Shown: positions 1 through 10,969 of the stretch, piece by piece | Layout of the letters: the number at the start of each line of letters is the position of its first letter | How positions within the stretch are numbered: position 1 is the stretch's first letter | Assembly: GCF_002999335.1 (NCBI RefSeq) | Contig: NW_020312136.1 | Span: forward strand, 186,001 to 250,000 | Direction of reading: 5' to 3' | DNA length: 64,000 nucleotides | Origin: Cyclospora cayetanensis | Taxonomy: Eukaryota; Apicomplexa; Conoidasida; Eucoccidiorida; Eimeriidae | Notes under the pieces: model-generated | What the model saw: the letters and a program-made list of their open reading frames with translations, nothing else | Databases searched by the model: none | Told to the model about the DNA's origin: nothing | Made by a program: the position numbers and the translations under genes

Positions 1-1176
1 TACAGCTCTAGGACTCCAGTCCACCGGCATAAACAATCTCCAGGTGTAGAAGACAAGAAAGACATGCAAACCGACGGGAGGCCCCTGCAGGATCCACATC
101 CTTGGAACAGCTCTCAGTTACAGGGGCACACGCAAATGGGGCACTATCCGCTCTACCCAGCGAAGCCGCCACAGTGCCAGGTGCAGCAGGATCTTCACGT
201 GGCCCCTCATCAGATGCCGTACAGTCAGCAGCCTGCTAACCCGAAAATGGGGTGGCCCTCCACGACTCCAAATCGAGACTGCAGTCCTAGGCCTAGTGCC
301 ATTGGATTAAACTCGACTAACGGCCGCTACTCCCAGGGCAGCCTGCACACAATGCAAGCCGCAGATGGCTACGTGAGCCCCGCTGGTCTGCCCCAAATGG
401 GCCTGTACCCCTCAACCCCGAGATTCGTGACGCCAGCGAGGGACTACGCCTCTCTCAGGCAGCAGGTCGCTGGGCAGCCGCCTCCGCTTCGCCAGGTCTC
501 GGGCTCCACTCCCATGGCGTCTTGGAGCGCCAACGGAAGGAGCAGCATACAGCAGCAGCCAAGCACCCCCAGGGTTTTTCCATCGCAAGGGATTCCCACA
601 CAGATGACAATGCAGTCCACGGGGACGCGCCATGGTCAGCAGCAACCGCCAAAGCTCTTTGGAGGGAGACGCATACGCTTGGGTGATTTGTTCAAGGGGT
701 GCAGAGAAGCCGATAAGTCCGCACATGGCACTAATCTCCAGCAGGTTCGCCAGGGCCCAGACGCCTGTTTCGACACCCAGCTGAGACCTGCAGTGCTCGT
801 GAGGAGAGAAGGGAGCTCGACAACGCCTCGCTCCGGCGCCCAGGTAAGAATGCCCTCTGCCCCCGCCCCGTCGCGTCCTCTTATTGTGCCACGTACGTCA
901 CCTATGCATCAACAGCCACAGGGACCCCAGATGATGCTGCCCGCCAGACCTGCAGCGTTTTTCGGAGCTCCTCCAAAGGCCGAGGGGACTTACTGTCGAC
1001 GCACCCTTCCCACAACGATACACGAGGGCCTGAATTGTTTCCCCTCTCCCCTTAGTTTCTACCCAGCACAGCCGCAGCATGGGATGCCTCTGGCGCTCAA
1101 CAATCCCTGGATGGTCAGAGACATTTCACGTGGGAGTCTACAGCCTTCGCTTTCTGCATTACCTCAGTTTTCTTAA
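1..1176 (+). CDS. Pro/Gln/Ser-rich hypothetical protein, 5' part off the left edge
   Basis: The frame is open from base 1 with no stop, so the gene very likely starts outside the window; an internal ATG lies at 64. The protein is low-complexity and rich in Pro, Gln, Ser, Met and Gly, with a more ordinary basic stretch (LFGGRRIRLGDLFKGC) near codon 200. I recognise no domain and assign no function. A strong donor (CAG/GTAAGA) sits at 843/844 and a pyrimidine-rich acceptor at 1055. Removing that interval keeps an open frame to a TGA near 1391, so the 3' end may be spliced rather than ending at 1176. The composition suggests a disordered nuclear or RNA-associated protein, but that is a guess. 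Confidence 0.5.
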   Translation, partial: YSSRTPVHRHKQSPGVEDKKDMQTDGRPLQDPHPWNSSQLQGHTQMGHYPLYPAKPPQCQVQQDLHVAPHQMPYSQQPANPKMGWPSTTPNRDCSPRPSAIGLNSTNGRYSQGSLHTMQAADGYVSPAGLPQMGLYPSTPRFVTPARDYASLRQQVAGQPPPLRQVSGSTPMASWSANGRSSIQQQPSTPRVFPSQGIPTQMTMQSTGTRHGQQQPPKLFGGRRIRLGDLFKGCREADKSAHGTNLQQVRQGPDACFDTQLRPAVLVRREGSSTTPRSGAQVRMPSAPAPSRPLIVPRTSPMHQQPQGPQMMLPARPAAFFGAPPKAEGTYCRRTLPTTIHEGLNCFPSPLSFYPAQPQHGMPLALNNPWMVRDISRGSLQPSLSALPQFS

Positions 1177-1952
1177 AGCCCTGCTTTGCCGTTAGAGCCC
1201 TGCCTTCGCCATCGTATGCACACTATCGTGCTCACCAATGGAATTATGTCCCATGCTCATCATTCTATCTCTCCCATTCATGCCCATACACCAGCCCCAC
1301 TGGCGTCCTCTCCTGCATCCGCGGGAGTCAGACTTCACAGGGCTGCGTGTCATTATACGAAAGGCTCCTCACTACTCAAGACAGTGGCGCATGACACCCA
1401 AGTATCGCTGCTGCAGACGAACACCAGCCGTTGCATTGCGCAGGCACTAACAGCCTGTCAGCCAGAAGCCGATGAAGAGCTCAGATCTCCTCAATGTGGG
1501 GGCTGCCCTAGTCGGCAAGGCTTAGTCGCTGTTCAGCACTGCTGTACGCTTAGCTTGAAGAGCCGGAGCCATTCGGACAGTGCCATCCAATCGAAAGGGT
1601 AGAAAAAGAGTTTGGTGTTTGCCACTTCTCAGTATGGGGCCACCCTTTCCGCATCCAAAATGCCCCATGAACAGACAGCTACACTGCTCTCCCTTTAAAG
1701 GGTCGACAATGCAGAGACCGCCTGTCACACAGTGCAGCCAGCAGCTACGCACCCGGAGTGAACCCTCAGGAAGCCTTCGGCTCCTCAGCGGGGCTCATCC
1801 CAGGTTGGCCTTGCGCCAGCCGGTAGTCCTCGTAGGTCATCAGCCTGTAAAGGCAGCAGCCAGCATTCGCACGCAGGCATGCAAAAAGAGCTGTAGGAAC
1901 ACCGTTGTTGAGAAACAATTATCTGCAGCAGGACATGCCCTATCCTTTAATG
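1177..1952. other. intergenic stretch between two convergent genes
   Basis: This lies between the 3' end of the left-edge + strand gene and the 3' end of the PARN gene on the - strand. Several short + strand frames overlap one another (1186-1602, 1580-2029) but none shows a domain or convincing splice sites. It may hold the spliced 3' end of the left-edge gene and 3' UTRs. I see no repeat or RNA gene. Confidence 0.4.
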
Positions 1953-4900
1953 CTACATTGCCGCTCGAAACGCCACCCCCTGAGACTCGGGGGTCGCAGA
2001 GGACAGGGAGTGGCACCAGGAGGCCTTGAAAAAGGTCAAAGAGTCAACTGACTCGAATGGCTTAGACGGCATCATTTCGTAGATTGTGCGGAGGCTGCGT
2101 GCGTCTGCCTCAGTGCGGGTGACAAGCCAACATGTGGTGCTGTCTACCGGCTGTACGTCAACCCAAACCGGAGACCAGAGTTTCATGATGTTCCACTTCT
2201 GCCAACTCGAAGGAAAGTTGCGCATTACCAGTAACCGCGATTGTTGGTGGTACTGCTGCTCCTCGCTGCCCCCTAGATTTATTGACGGCGGCTGCGTCCG
2301 TACGAGCCTGAACAAGAGCGCCCCGTGAACCAACCGGCACACTCCGATCCCCAGACCTCTGATACTTCTCAGTCCGGGAGAGTGCTCGTGTAGCTAGGCT
2401 GCAACACAGTTTGTTTGGCTACTGCAGCGCAGGGCGAAGACGAACCCCTTAGCGCCTTCTTGCGACATCGCTAGGGGCTACCACGCACGGGGATGACGCA
2501 CCGGACACGGTTCACGAATTGCGCGAGTATGTCCTGCGCTGCAACGGGGCTCCTGGGTGACCGCGCTCCCTGCGTAAGGCCCACAGCTGGCCTGCAGGTA
2601 GCCGCACAGAGGTGCAACAGCGAATCGGCGGGGTCTGCAAGCGTTTTGATCCAAAAGAAACCTGGCTGTCTCGGATACAGAGGCCAAGGCCGTTTTCAGA
2701 ATCCAGTAAACTGTGAAGACGTAAAATTTTCAGACAACGATCTGAGTCCAGCAAGTGCCGATCCCCAAAACACCCTTAGCTAAGCGTGCCTTGTTTTCCT
2801 TCTGCTGTGCCTCAAAATATTGCCCACCTGAAGTGAAGGTCTTCCCAGGACAACCCCCTGTGCTGCAGAACCCTGCAGATTTGCATGAGGAAGACCATGC
2901 TCGTCATCATACTATCGTACCCGGCATCGTGAGCCAAGTCGCTGACGGGGTCCTTCTCCACGTCAGTCTCCGCCAGCTCTCCCCTCCCGCGCAAGTCCTC
3001 GGCAGCAGACCGTCGACCCTCGGGCCCCTCAAAAACGCGGCCACGGAGGGCGGCTGATGCAGTTGCTGCGGCGAGCGGAGGAGAGGAGCTGCTGTTGACT
3101 ACCACGGAGGCAAAGGAAGAGTCCAGCCTGAAACCGGTAGTGCACCCCAGTAGAAAACCTTGTTGACTTGCAGACAGACAGTCCCTCCTACGGTCCTTCC
3201 TGCGCAGTGGCGGGCAATTCCTTTAGACCGTCTACACGTATGGGTCGCTACGATGGTGTTTACCTCCAGATTGTTCCATCCAACGGCTCCACCTCGAATC
3301 GAGGCGTTGGCACAAGGCAGCCCTCCGCCTGGCTGGCCACTGAGGCGCCAACCATCAAGTCGCACAGGCCTGCAGAGACAGCCGTATGACGCAGATCTGA
3401 CGCCCAGAGTGGAGGGCCCAAGTCTGGGGGAGGCGGCCCGAGGCAGAGCCAAAGCATCAGACTCTCATAAGAGCGCACCCTTGAGGGTGGGCGGTATGCC
3501 CAAAGGCGCAAGAGCTTCATGGGTTTCCGCCAGCAGCTTAGTATCGAACGAGCTTGGGAAGAGCTGACTCCATTTCTTCTTAAAGTCCCCGACACCATCA
3601 GGCAGATCCCTGCACCGTCACCCCAACTCTCCTGCGCTACGTATCCGGAAGCAGTCACCTGAGATATCCCTGTCCTAAGGACGCCAGTAGAGGAATTCGC
3701 GCTACGCAATGGGGTAAAGTTAGCCTAGTTGATTGTGCACTAGGAAAAAAGTCCGCAGCTGTCGATGTTCCGCAAAAGACGCACCCTATGAAGCTTTGAT
3801 AAAGGTGCAAAAAGTCGTAAAAGCAGCAGTGGCCGACTACAAGAAGCCGCTCCAGCGAAATGGCCTCCAGGAGCTCGCGGGCCCCCCTAGCGGCCTCAAC
3901 GGCCTTCAGTTCCCCCTGCAACCGCCTCAGCTGCTCTTCAAACACTTGGCTCTCCGTCCTGCCGCAAAAGTAGCAACATACGCATTGCCGGCAGCCGCAT
4001 GCGATAAACCCGGATTCGTCTGTACACTTTTGTTACCACGAGCTGCGTGGGCGGCATTGCAGTCTATCGAGCCCCTGCAGTCGGTGTTTGCTGTAAGAGT
4101 CCCGGCTCACGTGTACACGACAAAGACGCGGTCCTGTCCGCGGGTGCTTGAGCTACTGAAGAGTTGGGGGAATTCCGCGGCGACGAGGGAGTGGAGCAAC
4201 AAGCGTTGCAGTGGGCTGTCAACTGGCAGCTCCAGCGGCTCCTGAGGGCCCTTGCTAAGCCACGTGCTGATCGATTCCCTCACAGAGGCGGCCAACTGTC
4301 GGTCCTCCTCCGTCATGGCATCAAATAAAGCCGCCGCTCCGGGCTCCCCCACAGGAGGTCTGGGAGCAGCTGCAGTTGCCGCAGCACCACAGCGCACGGC
4401 ATCGTAGACATACGAGACCAAGCAGGTGCTCTCATGAGGACTTCAGCTACATGCAGCAGATCAGGAATCGCAGCAGGCTGAGGCAGCAGAGAGGCAGTGC
4501 CGCCACTTACTCGGAGCTTCAGGCGATGCTCTGGCCAGCATACCGCGTAGCTCCTCAATTCGGCGCCGTAAGGTGCTGCTTTCCTCTTCCTCCTCCTGCC
4601 GTATAAACGCGTACCATATGTACACAGCAGGTGTACCTAACTGCCCTGGAAGCAGAAAAGGGTCTTCAGGGCTTCTGCGCCCTCAGCTCTCTCAAAAGGC
4701 TACAGAGACCCCGACCGCCTCACCCAGAGAATACTGCATACCAAGGCGCAGAATGAACACAGAGGCTTCTTCTATCTGCCTCTGGTAGCCGGGAAAGCTT
4801 CTCAGAAGGAGGGAGGAGGCCCACAGGAGAGGGAAGGGAAACAAGGGGCGGCGGATCCACGTGCCTGTCTCCTCGTGTAGGGAACGCCTCGCGAAATCCA

Positions 4901-5784
4901 TTCGTTGAAATCGAAAGCGTTTTGCCGCAGGAAAGTCAAAGTGGAGGTCGTTGCCTGAGCCGTCAGGGTACCACCAGACGGAGGCAGCATGGTGTTAGGC
5001 ATGAACACAAGCATGGCTTCATTGGACTGCATTGCCATGAAACTTTCGAATTTTTCTCGCTGGGTCTATACAATCATGTTTGCTTCTGTCTATTTTCCCC
5101 TTTTTAGGGATTCGCCGCCACTTTTGGCGATTTGAGGGAGGCCTCGGGTAGGTAGACCGACGCACCTGAAAGACACGAGTCTCTCGTGGAAAGATGTAAA
5201 TGCTCGCGGGTGTGAGGACCCACCGGCTCGCATCCGCTTCTGAAAAGTACACAGCAGATAATAACAGCAAAATAGGCCATGTGGGGGGTTTAAGTATGGG
5301 GTTGAGCTCGCCCTACAGCTTTTTCTCTGTGGACGTTGCCATATTCGGTTCCTCCCACGCTGTGGCACGGGGAGTTTCTGGAGTCCTTAGAATTGAAATC
5401 CCCCCTTCCCCACGCGCCTGAGACGAACCTGAACGCCGCGCTGCACAGAGACCCAACTGCACCGGCATAAAGCTGCGAGCACCCGCTGCGTGGGCAGCGT
5501 AGCAGCGGTCAACGCCCAGGAACTTCTCAGCCCGCGCGTGCAGGCCTGCGTGACAAGCAAAGCAGTGCATTTTCAATCGTCCTACACGCAAAGTCGCAAG
5601 TGCGACCAGAAACAGGGCTTAGTGGATGAAACGAGCCTCTCTGAACCCCTGCTGCACGCGTGGAATGGAGGAGACCTGTCAGCTCGAGGTCCAGAGACAC
5701 GAACTCCGCCTTGCGGAGGACTTCGCGCAACTGCGGCAAATGGTGTTGCCACCGAAGCAGGGAAGTTGTGTGTCCTCCCGTCAT
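1953..5784 (-). CDS. PARN: poly(A)-specific ribonuclease PARN, ten exons
   Basis: 3'-exoribonuclease that shortens mRNA poly(A) tails (DEDD family). Phase-consistent exons (high to low): 5784-5676, 5545-5429, 5239-5166, 5026-4825, 4369-4111, 3958-3785, 3609-3479, 3369-3264, 3127-2828 and 2358-1953, giving about 625 aa, near the usual PARN length. The domain order is the PARN one. The first nuclease half carries the D-x-E motif (SLDLELTG) and the conserved LTFLRQNAFDFNEW segment. An R3H domain follows (EEDRQLAASVRESISTW to AAEFPQL). The second nuclease half has LLVVGHCCFYDFLH, the catalytic Asp in FPSSFDTKLL and the last Asp in AHDAGYDSMMT. A C-terminal RRM-like fold closes the protein (LLVMRNFPSSWQKW). 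All four DEDD acids are therefore present. The joins at exons 4/5 and 9/10 are the least certain. Confidence 0.9.
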
Positions 5785-6665
5785 TTCGGTCTAGGGGCTC
5801 TGGGATGCCGACGGGAGTCTACGCGGAAGAAGATACAAGCAGCTGAGGACCATCACCAGGGAGAGACACGCGCCGCAGAAAGCAGCGCCCTGCTCCCTAG
5901 GAGCAGGCGCACAACAGCCTCCCCGAAGTACTCGAGGAGATATCCGACTGTCGAAGCACTAATGCCCGATTCAACAACCGAAGAGAGCGCCCAACAAGGG
6001 CTGGCCACCCGGCGCTCAAAGAGACCAAGCACGCAGAATGGCTAGAGTTACGCTGCATGTCATAAAAGCAAAAGCTCAATGGAGCTAAGAGATGACCGAC
6101 GCATCGAAGTCCCAGTAACCCTGTTAATAGCAATAGAAACTCATGTGCACTGGGCTTGAAGTGCAGGGACCCTAGCAAAATGATGTTGCCGTTATCCACA
6201 CTTGACTTCCAGTCTGCGTCCGTCGCTCAGGAAATATTACTGCATACCAGCGAAAATCCAGCTGCTCTATCTTTTAGTGCACAGCCGTACGTCGAGGCAC
6301 CCACAGACCCTACGGGGCTGAGGCCCTCGTCCCGCAAGCAGGCACCACTGTGGGGAGAAGCCTCTCGCTCCATTCCCCTTCATGCTGTGCAGTGTCAGCA
6401 CTTCACAGCTTTGCGTCTCCACTTTGCTTCCTTTTTTTAATTACACGACAATTAGCAGGTTTGGGGCATGCCTGCGAAGACCACTCTTCTCTCCATCTTT
6501 CTCGGTAAGGTGTGCTCTTCTGGTGGTTGCCGCTTCGAGTGCATTAAAGAATGTGGTGCCCTGATCACTTGCGCAAGGCGGTTGCCTTTTGTGATTTCGG
6601 GGAAAATGAAGGTACATGCGGATGAGTGGCCAAAAAAGTTCGTCCCATGTCAGCCTTGCGATTTT
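5785..6665. other. region upstream of PARN, no supported gene
   Basis: This should contain the PARN promoter (- strand) and possibly non-coding transcript. An ATG at 6468 followed 37 nt later by a good donor (CTCG/GTAAGG) could be a short first exon encoding MPAKTTLLSIFL, but no downstream exon was found. The + strand becomes T/G-rich from about 6400. Confidence 0.4.
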
Positions 6666-6968
6666 GATGACTGAGGAACTAGAGTCTATGATGCCGTAGG
6701 CGTCTGATTAGCAAGACTCTCTTGGCTGTGTCTGAGTAGCGCAGGCATGTGTATTCTGTTTTTGTGTTGTAATATCTTTTGTTGGCGCTGATCTGATGAC
6801 TGAGGAACTAGAGTCTATGATGCCGTAGGCGTCTGATTAACACGAGTCTCTTTGTGTCTGAGTGGCGCAGGCGTGTGTATTCTGTTTTTGTGTTGTAATA
6901 TCTTTTGTTGGCGCTGATCTGATGACTAAGGAACTAGAGTCTATGATGCCGTAGGTGTCTGATGAACA
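6666..6968 (+). repeat. tandem repeat, ~128-bp unit, about 2.4 copies
   Basis: Unit 1 (6666-6794, 129 bp) and unit 2 (6795-6920, 126 bp) are nearly identical, with one 3-bp gap and a few substitutions. A third partial copy starts at 6921 and loses similarity about 45 bp in. All three share a 43-bp core starting GATGACT and ending GTCTGAT, followed in units 1 and 2 by a T/G-rich spacer. No open frame is conserved across the units, so it does not look protein-coding. The core is discussed as possibly snoRNA-like under the findings. Confidence 0.95.
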
Positions 6969-7650
6969 AGATTTTATTGCGTGGTTAAATTGCGTGCCTC
7001 TTCTGTGCTTGAACGTGAGATGCTGTTGGCAGGCCAACGCATTCGAAGATAAGCCTGTGGATGAGCCATCATGCGATGGGCGGACATAGTCCGGCGCTGC
7101 GGCGACGAGGCTTTGCTGAGTATCGCTATAATCTGATTAGGCTCCATGAGATTTTTAGCGGGCGGGCATCTGGTGGTGCTCCAGTTGCCTTTTTTGTTCG
7201 TTTTAGATGGCTAGTGTTTGTGTTTTGCAACATTTGGATATTTGTGTGCACGCAAAGCCGGCTGCTTGGTGAGGCCATCGTATGCCGCTTTCGCTCTACC
7301 CGTGTTTGTGCATGGGTATTGCAGCGGAAGTACTGACCATGCAGTGACTAAGCCCTTTTTGAGTCTGTGCAACAACAACGCGCAGCGTCCCTTGCCTGAG
7401 GTGCTATCGGTTTCTGTGACTGTACCTCAACTTTGGGCACGTTCACTGAATATTGTGTTTAATGTATAGTGGGCTGTGCCCCTGTACTGGATGTTTGTAC
7501 TAGGCTACGCAGCCTGCGGTTTCGAGCTGTGGTGGGGTGTGTTGTGTGCGTGTCGTTCTGCAGGAATAACTGGCGCAGTCCCTCTTAAGCTGCATAGTGG
7601 TAGAAAAGGTGCCCTGGGGCGCAGTCGAAATTTAGTTGAAGTTGTGCGGG
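6969..7650. other. T/G-rich intergenic stretch
   Basis: Lies between the tandem repeat and the 3' end of NAE1. The + strand is visibly T/G-rich. Short + frames (7061-7336, 7218-7469, 7476-7709) have unusual composition and no domain; I treat them as chance. Confidence 0.4.
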
Positions 7651-10114
7651 TCATATCTCCAACGTCACCCCGCGTCTCTCTGTACCGTTCCACAAGAATG
7701 TGTTGTTGAGTGGCTCGAATTGCCTGCATACCAGTTTGATAGTTTCCTGCGCTGCGACTGCGCCGATCAGCGCCGCTGTTGTCGGAAACTCTGAGCCGCG
7801 GTAGCGCACGACCTGCTCAATGATTTCCTTGGCTACGGTCAACTTAGACCCCAGTATCTTTTCAATAGCTTTTACCTCCTCCGTCACAGCGGCGATGTCG
7901 CTTGCCAGATCCGCGTCGTACCCGAGCAGCTGGTTGGGAGCTGGTGTGCACGCAGTTTTAGTTGCATCATTAGGCTTTCTCTCAGGCTCCCCTGTAGGAT
8001 AGGTCACTTCCGGCAGCGTTCCTGGGAACCTGCCTCTCTTGTCGGCGGCAGCCTTGCAGGCCAAAACTGCAATAAACCACGGGATGTGGTGCTGCCCACT
8101 CTCGTCAGCATCGGCACCTGCGCAGGGCTCTTGCATGCTTTGGCTCAAGTTCTGTGCAGCTGCTGCCAGCAACTTCTGAGAGGCCGAGCCAAATGTATGT
8201 TCGCTCGCTCTTGGGTACCTAAAGCAACCCGCGCAGTTACGCACGCATAGACCATCTCTGTTCAGCGGACGCTGCTGTCCACGATACTGGCCTTGAGCAC
8301 GCCATAGGCATTGTGTAGTGAGACAGGTGTCATGATGCGTACTTGACACATGCGGTACTTTGCGGATTTGCGTAGACAACTGGATGCTTGGGACGTTACC
8401 TGATAACTTTAATGTTTGCCGCATTTTTTAAAAAGCATTGAAGCTCCTCTACCGAGGGGGCAGGGGGTGGCGTAGCTCCATCAGTGTGTTGGCGGAGTTC
8501 TTCGTCTACGAGTTTTCGCATTTTCTGTTCGTCTTCCAGCGCCTTCTGTGCGTAAACCCTCTGGAGTGCCACGTAGCTGGAGGTGTCCGCCGTCATGTCC
8601 ATTGTCAAGCGGCGGACAGGCAGCGCTTTCTCCGACATGAAAAACTTGTGGAGTGCCCTGCAGAGCCCCCAGAAGGTGTTGGATGGAGCTGGAAGACTCG
8701 AGGCTGTCATCATTATCTGAAGAGGATTCGCCAAACAATAACCGCAGGGGCCTGCCCTGGGCATCTCTCCTGTACCGCCTAGACTGCGGGATGGTAATGC
8801 TCAGAAGCTATGAAACCTTTTCTTTTGTGATGCTGTGGCTCAAGAAGACTGACTGTTCCAAAGCCCACCTGTACAACTTCTTCACTGGGGCGCACGGGTC
8901 CTACGGCGCGATAGACGTTTGCCAAGGCTTCCTCAAAGTTTGCCTCATCGTGAGACCTTTGCATCCGGAGAACAGTGTCTTTTATTTTTTGGCGCACATC
9001 GCTCTCCACGGGAAAGGTGAATACTTTATCAAGGGTCCCTTCAGCAGCAGCAGTAGCCGCCTCCCTAGGTGTTAGCCCTCGGAGTGAACAGACAGCCTGG
9101 CCATCCCATAAAGCAACAGCGATAAAGGAACCCGCGAACAATCTGCTTTCGGCCATTCAATCTTCGACTGACACTCACCCGTCGTGGCCCCATACGGGCG
9201 GGTAAACGCGGATTTAAGCTGATGGGAGTTGCTAGCGGAGGGGAGCTACTTGCCTTGATCAAAATGACGATGAACGGCACGTGACAGTGCTCACTGTCTG
9301 CCATGCTGTCCAGGTCGAACGATGAGGCAAACTCCAGGAGCTGTGCGAATGGATTTGCAATGCGAAGGTCCACAGGGGAGCTCTCTGGCTTCGTGTCCAC
9401 CAGGCAGTACTCTCCTGCCCACAGTCTGACCCAACCGAAAAACCCCAGAGAGCCAATAAAAACCACTGGCACCTGGCGACGCGCATGCCCTCTCCCCTCA
9501 CGGACGTCTGGAGGGGCGGCACTCAGAGAGAGCTCAGTTGTGCACTCCTCAGCGAAAGGCAGAGACGCGGGGCTTTCCTGACTGCAGATCCGCAAGAGCT
9601 CTTCTTCAGCTTCTGCCGACATCAGGGAGGAAACCACCACATCAAATGCACAAATCGGAGGGGGGCGCGCCATCTCAAGTCCATTTGATCCATCAGGAAA
9701 AGAAAACACTGGCGGTAGAGGGAAACTCTCGCTGGAGGCGCACGCCTTCAACCGGGCATGATGCAGCAAGTATTCGTAGGCGCTGAGACCCCAAGCTTCT
9801 CCGCGTACTGCAGGATTCAGTTCAACCGCCCGCTTGGCGATGGCGCGGCACCTCAAGTCGCCAATGTCCTCGGGAGACAAAAAGAAGTTTTCATTCACGT
9901 CCGAAAGCACAACCCTGGAGTCGTCAACCACCACGAACTGCCCAATACCAGGCAGAACCAGGTTGCGCAGTGCCTCTGTCGCCGTTGTGCCAGATCCCAG
10001 GATCAAAATGTTGGCATTCCGTAAACGCAATTGCCCCCCATCCCCCCAAATACGAAGTTGTCTGTCATAGCGCTCTGAGGAAGACTGAGCGTCGGCTACC
10101 TTGGCATGCCTCAT
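7651..10114 (-). CDS. NAE1: NEDD8-activating enzyme E1 regulatory subunit (APPBP1/ULA1)
   Basis: Partner of UBA3 in the heterodimeric E1 that activates NEDD8 for cullin modification. Exons (high to low): 10114-9254, 9096-8869, 8716-8400 and 8218-7651, giving about 657 aa. All phases agree. The N-terminus has the E1 entry motif YDRQLRIWG and the nucleotide-fold motif LILGSGTTATEALRN, then NENFFLSPEDIG. The middle exons carry the APPBP1-typical EANFEEAL and the FWGLCRALHKFF to LPVRRLTMDM segment. The C-terminus has PTTAALIGAVAAQETIKL and NNTFLWNG, diagnostic of this subunit. No catalytic Cys domain is seen, as expected. Intron 1 begins AAG/GCAAGT, a GC-AG intron. DCN1, acting in the same pathway, is transcribed divergently from the neighbouring locus. 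Confidence 0.93.
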
Positions 10115-10969
10115 CGAGACACATGGCAGATGCGCCCTCCAGAATCCTGTAATGAGGTCTAAATCTTCCTCAAAGAGGCTCAGGTCATAATAGAGATAGC
10201 AAGCACTTTGTTTGAGTCCCGTCGATGATGGCTCGCAACTTGTGGGGGGCCAGGAAATTCAAGGGCAGCTCACAAAAATTATGCACCTCTGCAGAAGGGC
10301 AGCAAATCAACGAATCAGGCACACGTTTTGTACAAAAACACCCCATTACTTGTCTATAATTCATTGGAACTATGCAATTCGCTGGTACCTATGCATGCAA
10401 TAGCCTACAGGCCCAAAAGGCGCGCACCCGCCGCGGAAGCAACAGGTCACGCAGAATGGTGCCTCTACAACAGTTTGTTATTTACTAATAAAGTCTCTAG
10501 GTGAGAAGTGATACTGCTATGTCATTTCGCACAGCTGCCCTACACATTCTAATTGAGGGTGTCCGTGTCCACCGGTAATGCCGAATGTGTTCCGTGAGAG
10601 GTGCAATTACGGATTATATATCGGGCAGTTTGTTTTCAGACTCGGCGCATTTTAGCCATAGCTTGCGGCAGTGTATCCTAGAAAATCCTACGGAATAAGC
10701 TAGCAATGCGGTTCCTTGGTTTTCGTGCATGAGGGACGCCCCGGCTTTTGACGGGCAAATCTCACTGTTGCAGTGGGTCAATCGGCCCTAGTCGTGTTAT
10801 TACGGCCATCTGTGCATGCTGGCCTGTGTGCTGCTTCATTTTGAGCAGTCCAAAAGCACGGCCACTAGTTTTGGTGCAGTGTCTCTCCAGCGAAGGTGGC
10901 GTTTCTCTCAGTTGTCCCGCAGTCAGACACCGACTCCGCTACTCTTCTGCATCTGCGGAGCACTGCCCG
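10115..10969. promoter_or_regulatory. divergent intergenic/5' region between NAE1 and DCN1
   Basis: About 0.85 kb separates the two divergent start codons and is the only upstream sequence for both genes, so it probably acts as a bidirectional promoter (inference). It contains TGCATGCA at 10392-10399, a palindromic motif of the kind bound by apicomplexan AP2 factors; whether it works here is unknown. The frame upstream of the DCN1 start stays open to an ATG at 10748, so part of this may be 5' UTR or an N-terminal extension. Confidence 0.5.

Noticed and set aside
412..726. Antisense frames over the left-edge Pro/Gln-rich gene
   Set aside because: They mirror the low-complexity sense frame and have the Arg/Trp/Cys-rich look of shadow frames; no domain.
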